From positions 1 to 64,000 of the forward strand of contig NZ_WHIW01000002.1 of NCBI RefSeq assembly GCF_009295635.1: a DNA stretch of 64,000 bases. The letters run 5' to 3'. Source of the DNA: Alkalilimnicola sp. S0819 (GTDB lineage Bacteria; Pseudomonadota; Gammaproteobacteria; Nitrococcales; WHIW01). Below, piece after piece: positions 7,067 to 15,229 of this stretch. Each line of letters starts with the position of its first letter. Position 1 is the stretch's first letter. A model generated the notes under the pieces. The model was not told the DNA's origin, searched no databases, and was given only the letters and a program-made list of their open reading frames with translations. Both the position numbers and the translations under genes were made by a program.

Positions 7067-9031
7067 CTAACGCCCACGCAGGTCCGCCACCCGCATCAGC
7101 GGTCCCGGCGCTGCGCTCTGCCATAGCTCCCGGCCGCCCTCGGCCACGAAGTAGTGGTGTAGCAGGACGATGGACAACAAAAACATGAAGGTCTGGTTTT
7201 CCTTGGTGCTGATCTGCTCGGCGGGTTTCTCCAGCACTTTGAGGCTCAGGCGGCGGGCGAACTTGCCGTCCAGAAAGGGCAGTTTGGCCAGCTCCCCCTC
7301 CGAGAGCAGCAATTCCAGATACTCCGGCCGAGTGGCCGCGAAGGCCGCGCCGTCCGGCGCGCGGTAGGGGAACTTGCGCTTGCGCAGCACGCTTTCGGGC
7401 AGGCGCCCGGTATAGGCCTCGCGCAGCAGGCGCTTTTCCTCGAAGCCGTCATCGAAGCGCAGATTGATGGAACTGGCCGCCTCGATCACCGCGCGGTCCA
7501 GGAAGGGGCAGCGGTTCTCCACCCCGTGGGCCAGGCTCATGCGCTCGCCCTGGGTGGAGAGCAGATAACCGGCCAGCAGGGTCTTGTACTCCAGCCACTG
7601 GGCCTTCTGTACCGCGCTCATGCCGGCGTAGGCCGGCTCCGCGGCCACCAGCTTGCTGATCGCGCCCAAGGGGTCGGCCCGTTCGCGCAGCAGTCGGCTG
7701 CTGAACTGACCGTTCTGAAAGCGCAGTTCGTGGGAGAACAGCCCCGGACGTTGCTCTTCGGAGAACTGATGGTATAGCCCCGTCACCGCGGCCAAGTCTT
7801 GCGGGCCGTAGTGCTCCAGGTGCGGATACAGCCGGCCCAGCTGCTGGCGGCGCAGGTCCTCGTCCAGCGTGTTCCAGTCCCGGCGCAGGAGGGTTTCCTT
7901 GAACAGGTCGTAGCCCAGGAAGGCCTCGTCGGCGCCTTCGCCGCTGAGCACCACCTTGATGCCGGCCTGCTGGGTCTTCTGCGAGAGCAGATACATGGGA
8001 ATGAAGGCGCTGCGAAAGGCCGGCATCTCGGCGTGGTAGACGGCCTGGGGGCAGGCCTCGGCGATATCCTGATCGCGGATGCGCAGGGGGTGGTGGCGAG
8101 TGCCGAGAAACGCGGCCAGCTCCCGCTGCTCGGCGGACTCATCGAAGCTGCGGTCCTCGAATTCCACCGAGAAAGTGGACAGGGGTCGGGATGCGTGCTC
8201 GCCGGCCAGCAGGGCGACGATCGCCGAGTCCACGCCACCGCTGAGGTAGACCCCCACCTCCACATCGCTGCGCAGGCGCATGGCCACGCTCTCCCGCAGG
8301 CTCTCCCGGATGGCCTCCAGCGCCTGCGTCTCGTTGTCGGGGCAGGCGTCGGCTTCGAAACCGAGTGTCGCGTAGCGGTGATGGCTGATCTCGCCGCCCG
8401 CCACGCTCAGCCATTCGCCCATGGGCAGATTGTGGATGCCGTGAAAGCCGCTCTGATCGGGCAGGGGCGTCCACTGGGCGAGAATGGAGCCCAGCTGCGC
8501 CGGGTCCTGCTCGAAGCGAAAACCCGGCACCGCGGCGAAGGCCTTCATCTCCGAGGCGAACAGGAAGGCATCGCCGTGGCGGCAGTAGAACAGCGGGCGC
8601 TTGCCGTAACGGTCACGGGCCAGCACCAGACGATCGCGGTGCCGGTCGTACAGGGCGAAGGCGAAGCCGCCATTGAAGCGGGGCAGGCAGTCCGCGCCCC
8701 AGTGGATCCAGGCCTGCAGCACCACCTCGGTATCGGATTCGGTGCGAAAACGCGCGCCCAGCGCCTCCAGTTGGTGGCGCAGCTCCCGGTAGTTGTAGAT
8801 CTCGCCGTTGTAGACCAGCCAGTAGCGCTCGTCGGCATCACACATGGGCTGTATGCCGGCCTGCGGATCGATGATGGCGAGCCGGGTGGTGCCCAGAGCG
8901 CAGCGGTCATCGACGAAATAACCGGTGCCGTCCGGGCCGCGGTGGGCAATGGCCGCCAGCATGCCGAGGATGGTTTCGGGCAGGGCGTCGGGGGGAAGGG
9001 CGGGGTTGAGTAGGCCGGCGATGCCGCACAT
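7067..9031 (-). CDS. Asparagine-synthetase-like amidotransferase of the glutarimide pathway
   Basis: A 654-residue class II glutamine amidotransferase. Cys2 of the MCGIAG start is the glutaminase nucleophile, HRGPDG and YNGEIYN follow, and the synthetase half has the PP-loop SGGVDS near residue 267 and SGEGADE near 367. Housekeeping AsnB amidates aspartate. In glutarimide polyketide clusters the homologous AMT converts carrier-bound malonate to malonamyl-ACP, supplying the ring nitrogen. The same role is inferred here from the adjoining ACP gene (27 bp upstream on the same strand) and from the PKS module order. A primary asparagine synthetase cannot be excluded on sequence alone. Confidence 0.85.
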   Translation of the reverse strand: MCGIAGLLNPALPPDALPETILGMLAAIAHRGPDGTGYFVDDRCALGTTRLAIIDPQAGIQPMCDADERYWLVYNGEIYNYRELRHQLEALGARFRTESDTEVVLQAWIHWGADCLPRFNGGFAFALYDRHRDRLVLARDRYGKRPLFYCRHGDAFLFASEMKAFAAVPGFRFEQDPAQLGSILAQWTPLPDQSGFHGIHNLPMGEWLSVAGGEISHHRYATLGFEADACPDNETQALEAIRESLRESVAMRLRSDVEVGVYLSGGVDSAIVALLAGEHASRPLSTFSVEFEDRSFDESAEQRELAAFLGTRHHPLRIRDQDIAEACPQAVYHAEMPAFRSAFIPMYLLSQKTQQAGIKVVLSGEGADEAFLGYDLFKETLLRRDWNTLDEDLRRQQLGRLYPHLEHYGPQDLAAVTGLYHQFSEEQRPGLFSHELRFQNGQFSSRLLRERADPLGAISKLVAAEPAYAGMSAVQKAQWLEYKTLLAGYLLSTQGERMSLAHGVENRCPFLDRAVIEAASSINLRFDDGFEEKRLLREAYTGRLPESVLRKRKFPYRAPDGAAFAATRPEYLELLLSEGELAKLPFLDGKFARRLSLKVLEKPAEQISTKENQTFMFLLSIVLLHHYFVAEGGRELWQSAAPGPLMRVADLRGR

Positions 9032-9058
9032 GACTGCTGCTTTCTTGTTGTCGCCGGC

Positions 9059-9361
9059 TCAGGCGCCGGCTCGGGCCTTGAGCTTGGCGACGATGAAATC
9101 GCGAATCTGGGTCAGGCTCACCAATACGTTGGCGGTCATCTCCGCTTCGCTGAAGCGAAAATCGTATTCCTGCTCCAGAAACCGGCACAGCTGCACGTAG
9201 CCGAAGGAATCCATGACCCCTTCCTTGAACAGATTGCTGTCCTCGGGGAAGTCCTCGTCGTAATCGATGAGAAACTGCTCTTCGATGAACGCGCGGATGG
9301 TTTGCTCGATGGCCTGTGCCTGCACGCTGTCTACCCCGTTTCTGCGATCAGACCAGAGCAT
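9059..9361 (-). CDS. Free-standing acyl carrier protein, likely starter carrier
   Basis: A 100-residue carrier protein with the phosphopantetheine site DSFG (VMDSFGYVQL) near residue 51 and the usual four-helix pattern. Family homology starts about 12 residues in; a GTG at 9325 gives an 88-residue alternative that fits ACP length better. It is transcribed with, and ahead of, the amidotransferase. In glutarimide pathways such a lone ACP holds the malonyl unit while it is amidated, then passes malonamyl to the first KS. It is divergent from the PKS operon and shares the intergenic region 9362-9546 with it. Confidence 0.88.
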   Translation of the reverse strand: MLWSDRRNGVDSVQAQAIEQTIRAFIEEQFLIDYDEDFPEDSNLFKEGVMDSFGYVQLCRFLEQEYDFRFSEAEMTANVLVSLTQIRDFIVAKLKARAGA

Positions 9362-9546
9362 ATAGCAGGAAGCTTCGCCGTCCTACCCGCAAACCGTGCT
9401 CGGGCGGTGTTTCCCGGGGGATAATCCGGCGACACTCTGGTAGTCTGAGCAGGCAGGGTCACGCCTCGTCGCGTAAGAAAGCGCTAACTCGCCGGGCCGT
9501 GTACAAGACAACAATTATAGGGAAGCGCTCCGGCTACAGCTCGCCT
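9362..9546. promoter_or_regulatory. Divergent promoter region of the cluster
   Basis: This 185-bp stretch separates the ACP/amidotransferase pair from the six-gene plus-strand operon, so both promoters should be here. A TATA-like sequence (ATTATAG) lies at about 9514-9520, in a locally AT-rich patch, and could be the -10 of the rightward promoter; I see no convincing -35. A leftward -10 candidate is TATATGC at the ACP end. No regulator-binding palindrome was evident. Confidence 0.4.
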
Positions 9547-11181
9547 ATGTACGTCCGCCGTCTGTTACAAACCGGCCCCGCCGACGCCCTGCGTGGTGCG
9601 CTGCTGGTCACCTGTCTGGCGGGGCTCGCCAATGCGGCCCTGATCGGGCTGATCAACGAGGTGGCCGAGCGGGCGGCCCTGGGGCGGCCCACGGGCGGCA
9701 AGCTGCTGGCACTCTACATCCTGCTGTTCCTGGTGTTCTACATCGCCAATCGCGCCTCGGTGCAGGAGGCCAACCGCTACGTGCAGCGGCGCCTGGGGGA
9801 CCTGCGCCTGCGTCTGGCGGACAAGATCCGTCGCGCGGACCTGCGTGCCCTGGAGCGCCTGGGGCAGGGCGAGCTCTACGCCGTGGTCGCCCAGGAAACG
9901 GCGCAACTGGCCCAGACCTTCCCGCTGCTGGTGAGCGCGGGGCAGAGCGTCTTCCTGCTGCTGTTTCTGCTGCTCTATATCGCCACCCTGTCACTGATTT
10001 CTTTTGCCGTGGTGGCGGGTTTCATCGCCGTGGGGCTGTACGGTTTCTGGCGTCGCCGCCAGGTGCTGAGCCGCGCGATGGTCGAGGTGCACGATCACGA
10101 GGCGCGCATGCTCGATTCCCTGGGCCACTACGCCGAGGGCTTTCAGGAGATCCGTCTGAACGCGGACAAGAACGATGCCCTGCATCAGCACTTCACGGGC
10201 GTGGCCGAGGGGCTGCGCACCGCGGTGGTCGGAGTGGGCGATAAGTGGGTGGGGATGCTGCAGTTCAGCAATGCCTTCCTCTACGCCCTGGTGGGGGTGG
10301 TCATCTTCGTGCTGCCCCTGTTCTTCAGCGGTTACACCGGCGTGATCTACAAGATCGTCGCCGCGGCCATCTTCTGCCTGGGGCCGGTCACGGCACTGAC
10401 CGCGGTGAGCCGGCTCTATGACCGGGCGGACGTGGGGCTGGGGCATGTATTTCGCCTGGAGCAGCGTCTCAACGAGGGCTTGGCGGAGAGTGGCGGCGAG
10501 GCCGAGACGGATCTGGCGCGCTACCGGGGCCTGTCCGGCATCGAGCTGCGCGGCATCCGCTTCGATTACCGCGAGGCGGACGGCGCGGTGTCGTTCCGCT
10601 CCGGTCCCTGGGATCTGGACCTGCGTCGCGGCGAGATCGTGTTTCTGGTGGGCGGCAACGGCAGCGGCAAGTCCACCGCCATGAAGCTGATCTGTGGCCT
10701 GTACACGCCGGATGCCGGGGAGATCCGGGTGGATGGCGAGCCGGTCGCCGCCGGGACACGCCAGGCCTACCGCGAGCTGTTCTCCGCCGTGTTCGCCGAT
10801 TTTCATCTGTTCCAGCGCCTGCACGGCCTGGAGGACGCGGACCCGGCACGCGTCGATGCGCTGATCCGGCGCATGGGGCTCGCCGAGAAGGTGCGGTTCG
10901 CCGATGGCTGCTTCTCCACCCTGGAACTGTCCACCGGCCAGCGCAAGCGCCTGGCGATGATCGTCGCCCTGCTCGAGGACCGGGACTGCTATCTGTTCGA
11001 TGAGTGGGCCGCGGACCAGGACGCCCACTTTCGCGATATCTTCTACCGCGAACTGCTGCCCGAGCTGAAAGCCCGGGGCAAGATCGTCGTGGCGGTGACC
11101 CATGATGACCGCTACTGGTCCTGTTGTGATCGCCGCCTGGTGCTGGACCTGGGCCGCATGCGGCCGGCGGAGGCGCGCTGA
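9547..11181 (+). CDS. Cyclic-peptide-type ABC exporter, half transporter 1 (PvdE/SyrD family)
   Basis: A 544-residue fused membrane/ATPase protein: about six membrane segments in the first ~300 residues, then an ATPase domain. Walker A is GGNGSGKST (near residue 375), the Q-loop region reads FSAVFADFHLF, the signature is LSTGQRKRL, and Walker B is CYLFDEWAADQD. That signature and Walker B text are characteristic of the PvdE/SyrD 'cyclic peptide export' family rather than ordinary MsbA-like exporters. I chose ATG 9547 because homology begins there; the frame is open back to 9316. It probably exports the polyketide, together with the next gene. Confidence 0.88.
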   Translation: MYVRRLLQTGPADALRGALLVTCLAGLANAALIGLINEVAERAALGRPTGGKLLALYILLFLVFYIANRASVQEANRYVQRRLGDLRLRLADKIRRADLRALERLGQGELYAVVAQETAQLAQTFPLLVSAGQSVFLLLFLLLYIATLSLISFAVVAGFIAVGLYGFWRRRQVLSRAMVEVHDHEARMLDSLGHYAEGFQEIRLNADKNDALHQHFTGVAEGLRTAVVGVGDKWVGMLQFSNAFLYALVGVVIFVLPLFFSGYTGVIYKIVAAAIFCLGPVTALTAVSRLYDRADVGLGHVFRLEQRLNEGLAESGGEAETDLARYRGLSGIELRGIRFDYREADGAVSFRSGPWDLDLRRGEIVFLVGGNGSGKSTAMKLICGLYTPDAGEIRVDGEPVAAGTRQAYRELFSAVFADFHLFQRLHGLEDADPARVDALIRRMGLAEKVRFADGCFSTLELSTGQRKRLAMIVALLEDRDCYLFDEWAADQDAHFRDIFYRELLPELKARGKIVVAVTHDDRYWSCCDRRLVLDLGRMRPAEAR

Positions 11182-12833
11182 TGGCGATACTCGAGCTCAT
11201 TCGCCGGGCCAGCCGTCGGGAATTGTGGCGGATGTTCCTGCTGACCGTGATTGCCGGCGTGGCCAACGCCTTGCTGGTGGTGATGGTGAACCGGGTGGCC
11301 CGTCTGGTGGCGGTGGGCGAGCGGCCGACGCTGACCGTCGGCTGGTTGTTCATCGCCGGTTTTCTGCTCTATTACCTGTGCAACCGGCGGGCCCTGCTGT
11401 GGGCCAACGAGATGATCGAGGCGCGGCTCAAGCGCCTGCGCATCGATCTGATGGATAAGCTGCGCCAGACCGAACTGCGCACCCTGGACAAGCTCGGGCG
11501 CGGGGATCTGTACGGTGTCATTTCCCGGGAAACCAATCATCTCTCGGTCACCTGCCCGCTGCTCGTGGACAGCTTTCAGCAGACCGTGCTGCTGCTGATC
11601 TCGCTGATGTACCTGTTCTACCTCTCCCCCGCGGCCTTTCTGGTCTTCCTTCTGGGGGTGAGCCTGGGGGTGGTGGGCTATGCCTGGATCAACCGGGATT
11701 TCCGCGGCCTGCTGAACCTGGTGATGCGGCGCCAGGGGCAGATGCTGGATGCCACGGCGGATCTCATAAACGGGGGCAAGGAACTGCGGCTCAATGCCGC
11801 CAGGAGCGAGTCCGCAGCCAAAGTACACCGGCGCCTGTCTCGAGGTACCGAGGGCCTGCAGGTGGCCTCGGGCGATTACTGGGTCCGCATGATCATGGTC
11901 AACAGCGTGGTGACCTACCTGATCCTGGCCGTGGTGGCTTTCGGCTTTCCACCCTACAGCGGTGGCTACGGGGTGATCGTGTTCGAGCTGATCCCGGTGT
12001 TGCTGTTCTGCCTGGGCCCCCTGGCCACCAATGTGGCCCGCTCGCCCATGTTCCTGCAGGCGGATGTGGGCCTGCGGAGCATCTTCGAGCTGGAGCGCGA
12101 GCTGGATGCCGCCAGCAGCGTCTCCCCGGCCCGGGCCAGGGAACTGGCGCAGCCCTACCGCGAATTCTCCGAGATTGCCTACGACGCGCTGCGCTACGTG
12201 CACCACGAGCGGGATGGCCGGGAAGGCTTTGCGGTGGGGCCCCTGTCCCTGTCCGTGACGCGCGGCGAGATGGTGTTCCTGGTCGGCGGCAACGGCAGCG
12301 GCAAGTCCACCAGCCTGCGCCTGCTGACCGGCCTGTACCCCATTGATCAGGGCGTGATAAGAGTGGACGGCGCGCCGGTGGTGGGGGAGAGCGTGGCCGG
12401 TTTCCGGGAGCTGTTCTCGGCGGTGTTCGCCGATTTCCATCTCTTTGACCGGCTGTACGGCCTGGAAGGGGTCGACCCCGACGAGGTGCAGCGTCTGATC
12501 GACCGGATGGGCCTGGCGGACAAGGTGCGGTACGAAGAAGGATGTTTCACCCGTACCCACCTGTCCACCGGCCAGCGCAAGCGCCTCGCACTGATCGCCA
12601 CGCTGCTGGAAGACCGCCCGGTGCTGGTCTTCGATGAGTGGGCGGCGGAGCAGGATGTGCATTTTCGCAAGTTCTTCTACACCGAGCTGCTGCCGGAGCT
12701 GAAGGCGGCTGGCAGAACCGTGGTCGCGGTGACCCATGACGAGCGCTACTGGCACATCGCCGATCGGGTGATCAAGCTGGACCAGGGCAGGATCGAATGG
12801 CAACGGGCGGGCTCGGAGTTGGGGGGCGAATGA
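11181..12833 (+). CDS. Cyclic-peptide-type ABC exporter, half transporter 2 (PvdE/SyrD family)
   Basis: A 550-residue paralogue of the preceding transporter with the same layout: transmembrane region (~residues 15-300), Walker A GGNGSGKST near residue 374, FSAVFADFHLF Q-loop region, LSTGQRKRL signature, VFDEWAAEQD Walker B and a VTHDERYW switch. It starts in the stop codon of its neighbour (TGATG), so the two are co-translated and could form a heterodimer. Family members export siderophore precursors, syringopeptins and related non-ribosomal or polyketide products; here the cargo is inferred to be the cluster product. Confidence 0.88.
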   Translation: MAILELIRRASRRELWRMFLLTVIAGVANALLVVMVNRVARLVAVGERPTLTVGWLFIAGFLLYYLCNRRALLWANEMIEARLKRLRIDLMDKLRQTELRTLDKLGRGDLYGVISRETNHLSVTCPLLVDSFQQTVLLLISLMYLFYLSPAAFLVFLLGVSLGVVGYAWINRDFRGLLNLVMRRQGQMLDATADLINGGKELRLNAARSESAAKVHRRLSRGTEGLQVASGDYWVRMIMVNSVVTYLILAVVAFGFPPYSGGYGVIVFELIPVLLFCLGPLATNVARSPMFLQADVGLRSIFELERELDAASSVSPARARELAQPYREFSEIAYDALRYVHHERDGREGFAVGPLSLSVTRGEMVFLVGGNGSGKSTSLRLLTGLYPIDQGVIRVDGAPVVGESVAGFRELFSAVFADFHLFDRLYGLEGVDPDEVQRLIDRMGLADKVRYEEGCFTRTHLSTGQRKRLALIATLLEDRPVLVFDEWAAEQDVHFRKFFYTELLPELKAAGRTVVAVTHDERYWHIADRVIKLDQGRIEWQRAGSELGGE

Positions 12834-15229
12834 AGGCGTATATGTTCCCGGGGCAAGGCGCCCAGCGCATCGGCATGGGGGAGGAGCTGTTCGCGGCCTT
12901 CCCCGAACTGATCGCCCGTGCCGACGAGATTCTCGGCTACTCCCTGCGCGAGCTCTGCCTGCAGGGCCCCATGGAGCGCCTGAGCCTGACAAGCTTCACC
13001 CAGCCGGCCCTGTTCGTGGTCAATGCGCTGGCCTGGCTGCGGCATGTGGAGCAGGCCGGTCTGCCGGATTACCTGCTGGGTCACAGCGTGTCCGAGTACG
13101 TGGCGCTGTTCGGCGCCGGGGTGGTGGATTTCGACACCGGCCTGCGCCTGGTGCAAAAGCGCGGTGAACTGATGGCGCGGGCCCAGGGCGGCGCCATGGC
13201 CGCGGTGCTGGGTCTGGATGAGGCGCAGGTGCGGGCGGTGCTGCAGGGCCAGGGCCTGGAGGGCGTGTATGCCGCCAACATCAACACGCCGCGCCAGATC
13301 GTGATCTCCGGCGAACGCGCCGCGGTGGAGCGGGCCGAAGCGCTGTTCACCGCCGCCGGCGCGAGTTACTTCAAGGTTCTGCCGGTGAGCGGCGCCTTCC
13401 ACACACCCTTCATGGCCGACGCGCGGACCGAGTTCGAGGCCTTCCTCGGCGGGATCGAGTTCGCCGCGCCGCAAATACCGGTTATTTCCAATGTGACGGC
13501 GCGCCCGCACCAGCCGGCGCGCATCCGCGAACGGATGGCCGAGCAGATCACCGCGCCGGTGCGTTGGGCCGAGAGCATCCGCTATTTGCTGGCGCTGGGG
13601 CTGGAGCCCTCGAATTTCGAGGAAATCGGGGCCCGCGGCGTGGCGGTGGTGAAACCCATGGTCAAGCGCACCCAGCTGGAGGCCGGACCGCTGGATCCCG
13701 AAGTGCTGGCCGCCGAGGCCGCGGCGGTGGACGCCTCAGCGGTGGAAGCACCCGCGGCGGAGGTGCCGGCGGCGACGACGGCAGCGGCGGATATGGCAGC
13801 CGCCGAGCCGACGGCCCCTGAGGAACCGACTGCCCGGCAAGCGGCCCGGGACGCCACCGGGGTGGCGAGCCGTGCCGGTTTCAGCGCCGAAGAGCTGGGA
13901 TCGGACGCCTTTCGCGAACAATTCGGCCTGCGTTACGCCTACGTCGCTGGCGCCATGTACCGGGGCATCGCCTCGGTGGAACTGGTGCGGCGCCTGGCGG
14001 GCGCGGGCCTGCTGAGCTTCTTCGGTGCCGCCGGCCTGCGGGCCCCGGCGGTGGAAGAGGCCATCCTCGCCATCAAGGCCGGCGTGCCGGACGACGCCCC
14101 CTGGGGGGTGAATTTCATCGCCCAGCATAATGCCCCCCAGCGTGAGGCCGAGCTCACTGATCTGCTCTTGCGCCACGGCGTGCGCAACATCGAGGCCTCG
14201 GCCTTCATGGAAGTGAGTCCGGCCCTGGTGCACTACCGGGCCCAGGGCTTGCGCCGGGAGGGCGCACGGGTCATCGCGGACCACCGCATCATCGCCAAGG
14301 TCTCCCGGCCGGACGTGGCGGCGGAGTTTCTCGCCCCGGCCCCGGAGCGCATCGTCAGCCGGCTGCGAGAGAGCGGTGCCATCGGCGCGGAGCAGGCCCA
14401 GTGGCTGAGCGAAGTGCCCATGGCCGACGCGCTCACCGTGGAGTCCGATTCCGGCGGTCACACGGACCAGGGCATGCCCTTCGCCCTGATTCCGGCCATG
14501 CTCCGGCTGCGCGATCACTGGCAGCGGCGCTATCCCCGCTTCGGCCCGATACATGTGGGTGCGGGGGGCGGTATCGGCAGCCCCGAGGCCGCCGCCGCGG
14601 TGCTGATGCTGGGGGCCGATTATCTCGTTACCGGCTCGATCAACCAGTGCACCGTGGAGGCCGGCACCAGCGAGGCGGTGAAGGACCTGCTGGCCGAGAT
14701 GAACGTGCAGGACACGGACTACGCCCCCTCGCCGGAAATGTTCGAGCTGGGCTCCACCGTGCAGGTGTTGAAGAAGGGCCTGTTCTTCCCCGCCCGGGCC
14801 AACAAGCTGGTGGCGCTGTATCGTCAGCACGGCTCGGTGGACGAGATCGAACCCCGGCTGCGTCAGCAGATTCAGGAGCGTTACCTCAAGCGCAGTTTCG
14901 AGGAGGTCTTCGAGGAGATTCGCGCCAACTACCCGGAGGCGGACATCGAGCGGGCCGAGCGCCTGCCCAAGCACCGCATGGCGCTGCTGTTCCGGCGCTA
15001 TTTCAGCTACAGCACCCAGTGGGCGCTGCGCGGCGAGCTGGCCCACAAGGTGGACTTCCAGGTGCATTGCGGGCCCGCCCTGGGCTCGGCCAATCAATGG
15101 CTGGCGGGCAGCGGCATGGAGGCCTGGCGCGATCGCCATGCCGACGCGCTGGCCCTGCGGCTGCTGGAGGAGACCGCGGAGCTGCTCGGCAGCCGCTACG
15201 CGCGCATGAGCCTGGGAGTGGCGGGCTGA
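12830..15229 (+). CDS. trans-AT / enoyl reductase fusion protein (AT-ER)
   Basis: A 799-residue two-domain protein. Residues ~1-290 are a malonyl-CoA:ACP transacylase (YMFPGQGAQ start, nucleophile Ser86 in GHSVSEY, His in GAFHTPFM near residue 188); it loads malonyl onto the AT-less modules. An Ala/Glu-rich linker (about 300-350) leads to a PfaD-type flavin enoyl reductase (~355-799: FGLRYAYVAGAM, GVPDDAPWGVNF, VGAGGGIGSPEAA). The ER probably saturates one chain double bond in trans. The GHSVSE site has Ser where most ATs have Gly (GHSxGE). The ATGA overlap with the upstream transporter fixes the start at 12830, not the upstream in-frame ATG. Confidence 0.93.
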   Translation: MKAYMFPGQGAQRIGMGEELFAAFPELIARADEILGYSLRELCLQGPMERLSLTSFTQPALFVVNALAWLRHVEQAGLPDYLLGHSVSEYVALFGAGVVDFDTGLRLVQKRGELMARAQGGAMAAVLGLDEAQVRAVLQGQGLEGVYAANINTPRQIVISGERAAVERAEALFTAAGASYFKVLPVSGAFHTPFMADARTEFEAFLGGIEFAAPQIPVISNVTARPHQPARIRERMAEQITAPVRWAESIRYLLALGLEPSNFEEIGARGVAVVKPMVKRTQLEAGPLDPEVLAAEAAAVDASAVEAPAAEVPAATTAAADMAAAEPTAPEEPTARQAARDATGVASRAGFSAEELGSDAFREQFGLRYAYVAGAMYRGIASVELVRRLAGAGLLSFFGAAGLRAPAVEEAILAIKAGVPDDAPWGVNFIAQHNAPQREAELTDLLLRHGVRNIEASAFMEVSPALVHYRAQGLRREGARVIADHRIIAKVSRPDVAAEFLAPAPERIVSRLRESGAIGAEQAQWLSEVPMADALTVESDSGGHTDQGMPFALIPAMLRLRDHWQRRYPRFGPIHVGAGGGIGSPEAAAAVLMLGADYLVTGSINQCTVEAGTSEAVKDLLAEMNVQDTDYAPSPEMFELGSTVQVLKKGLFFPARANKLVALYRQHGSVDEIEPRLRQQIQERYLKRSFEEVFEEIRANYPEADIERAERLPKHRMALLFRRYFSYSTQWALRGELAHKVDFQVHCGPALGSANQWLAGSGMEAWRDRHADALALRLLEETAELLGSRYARMSLGVAG

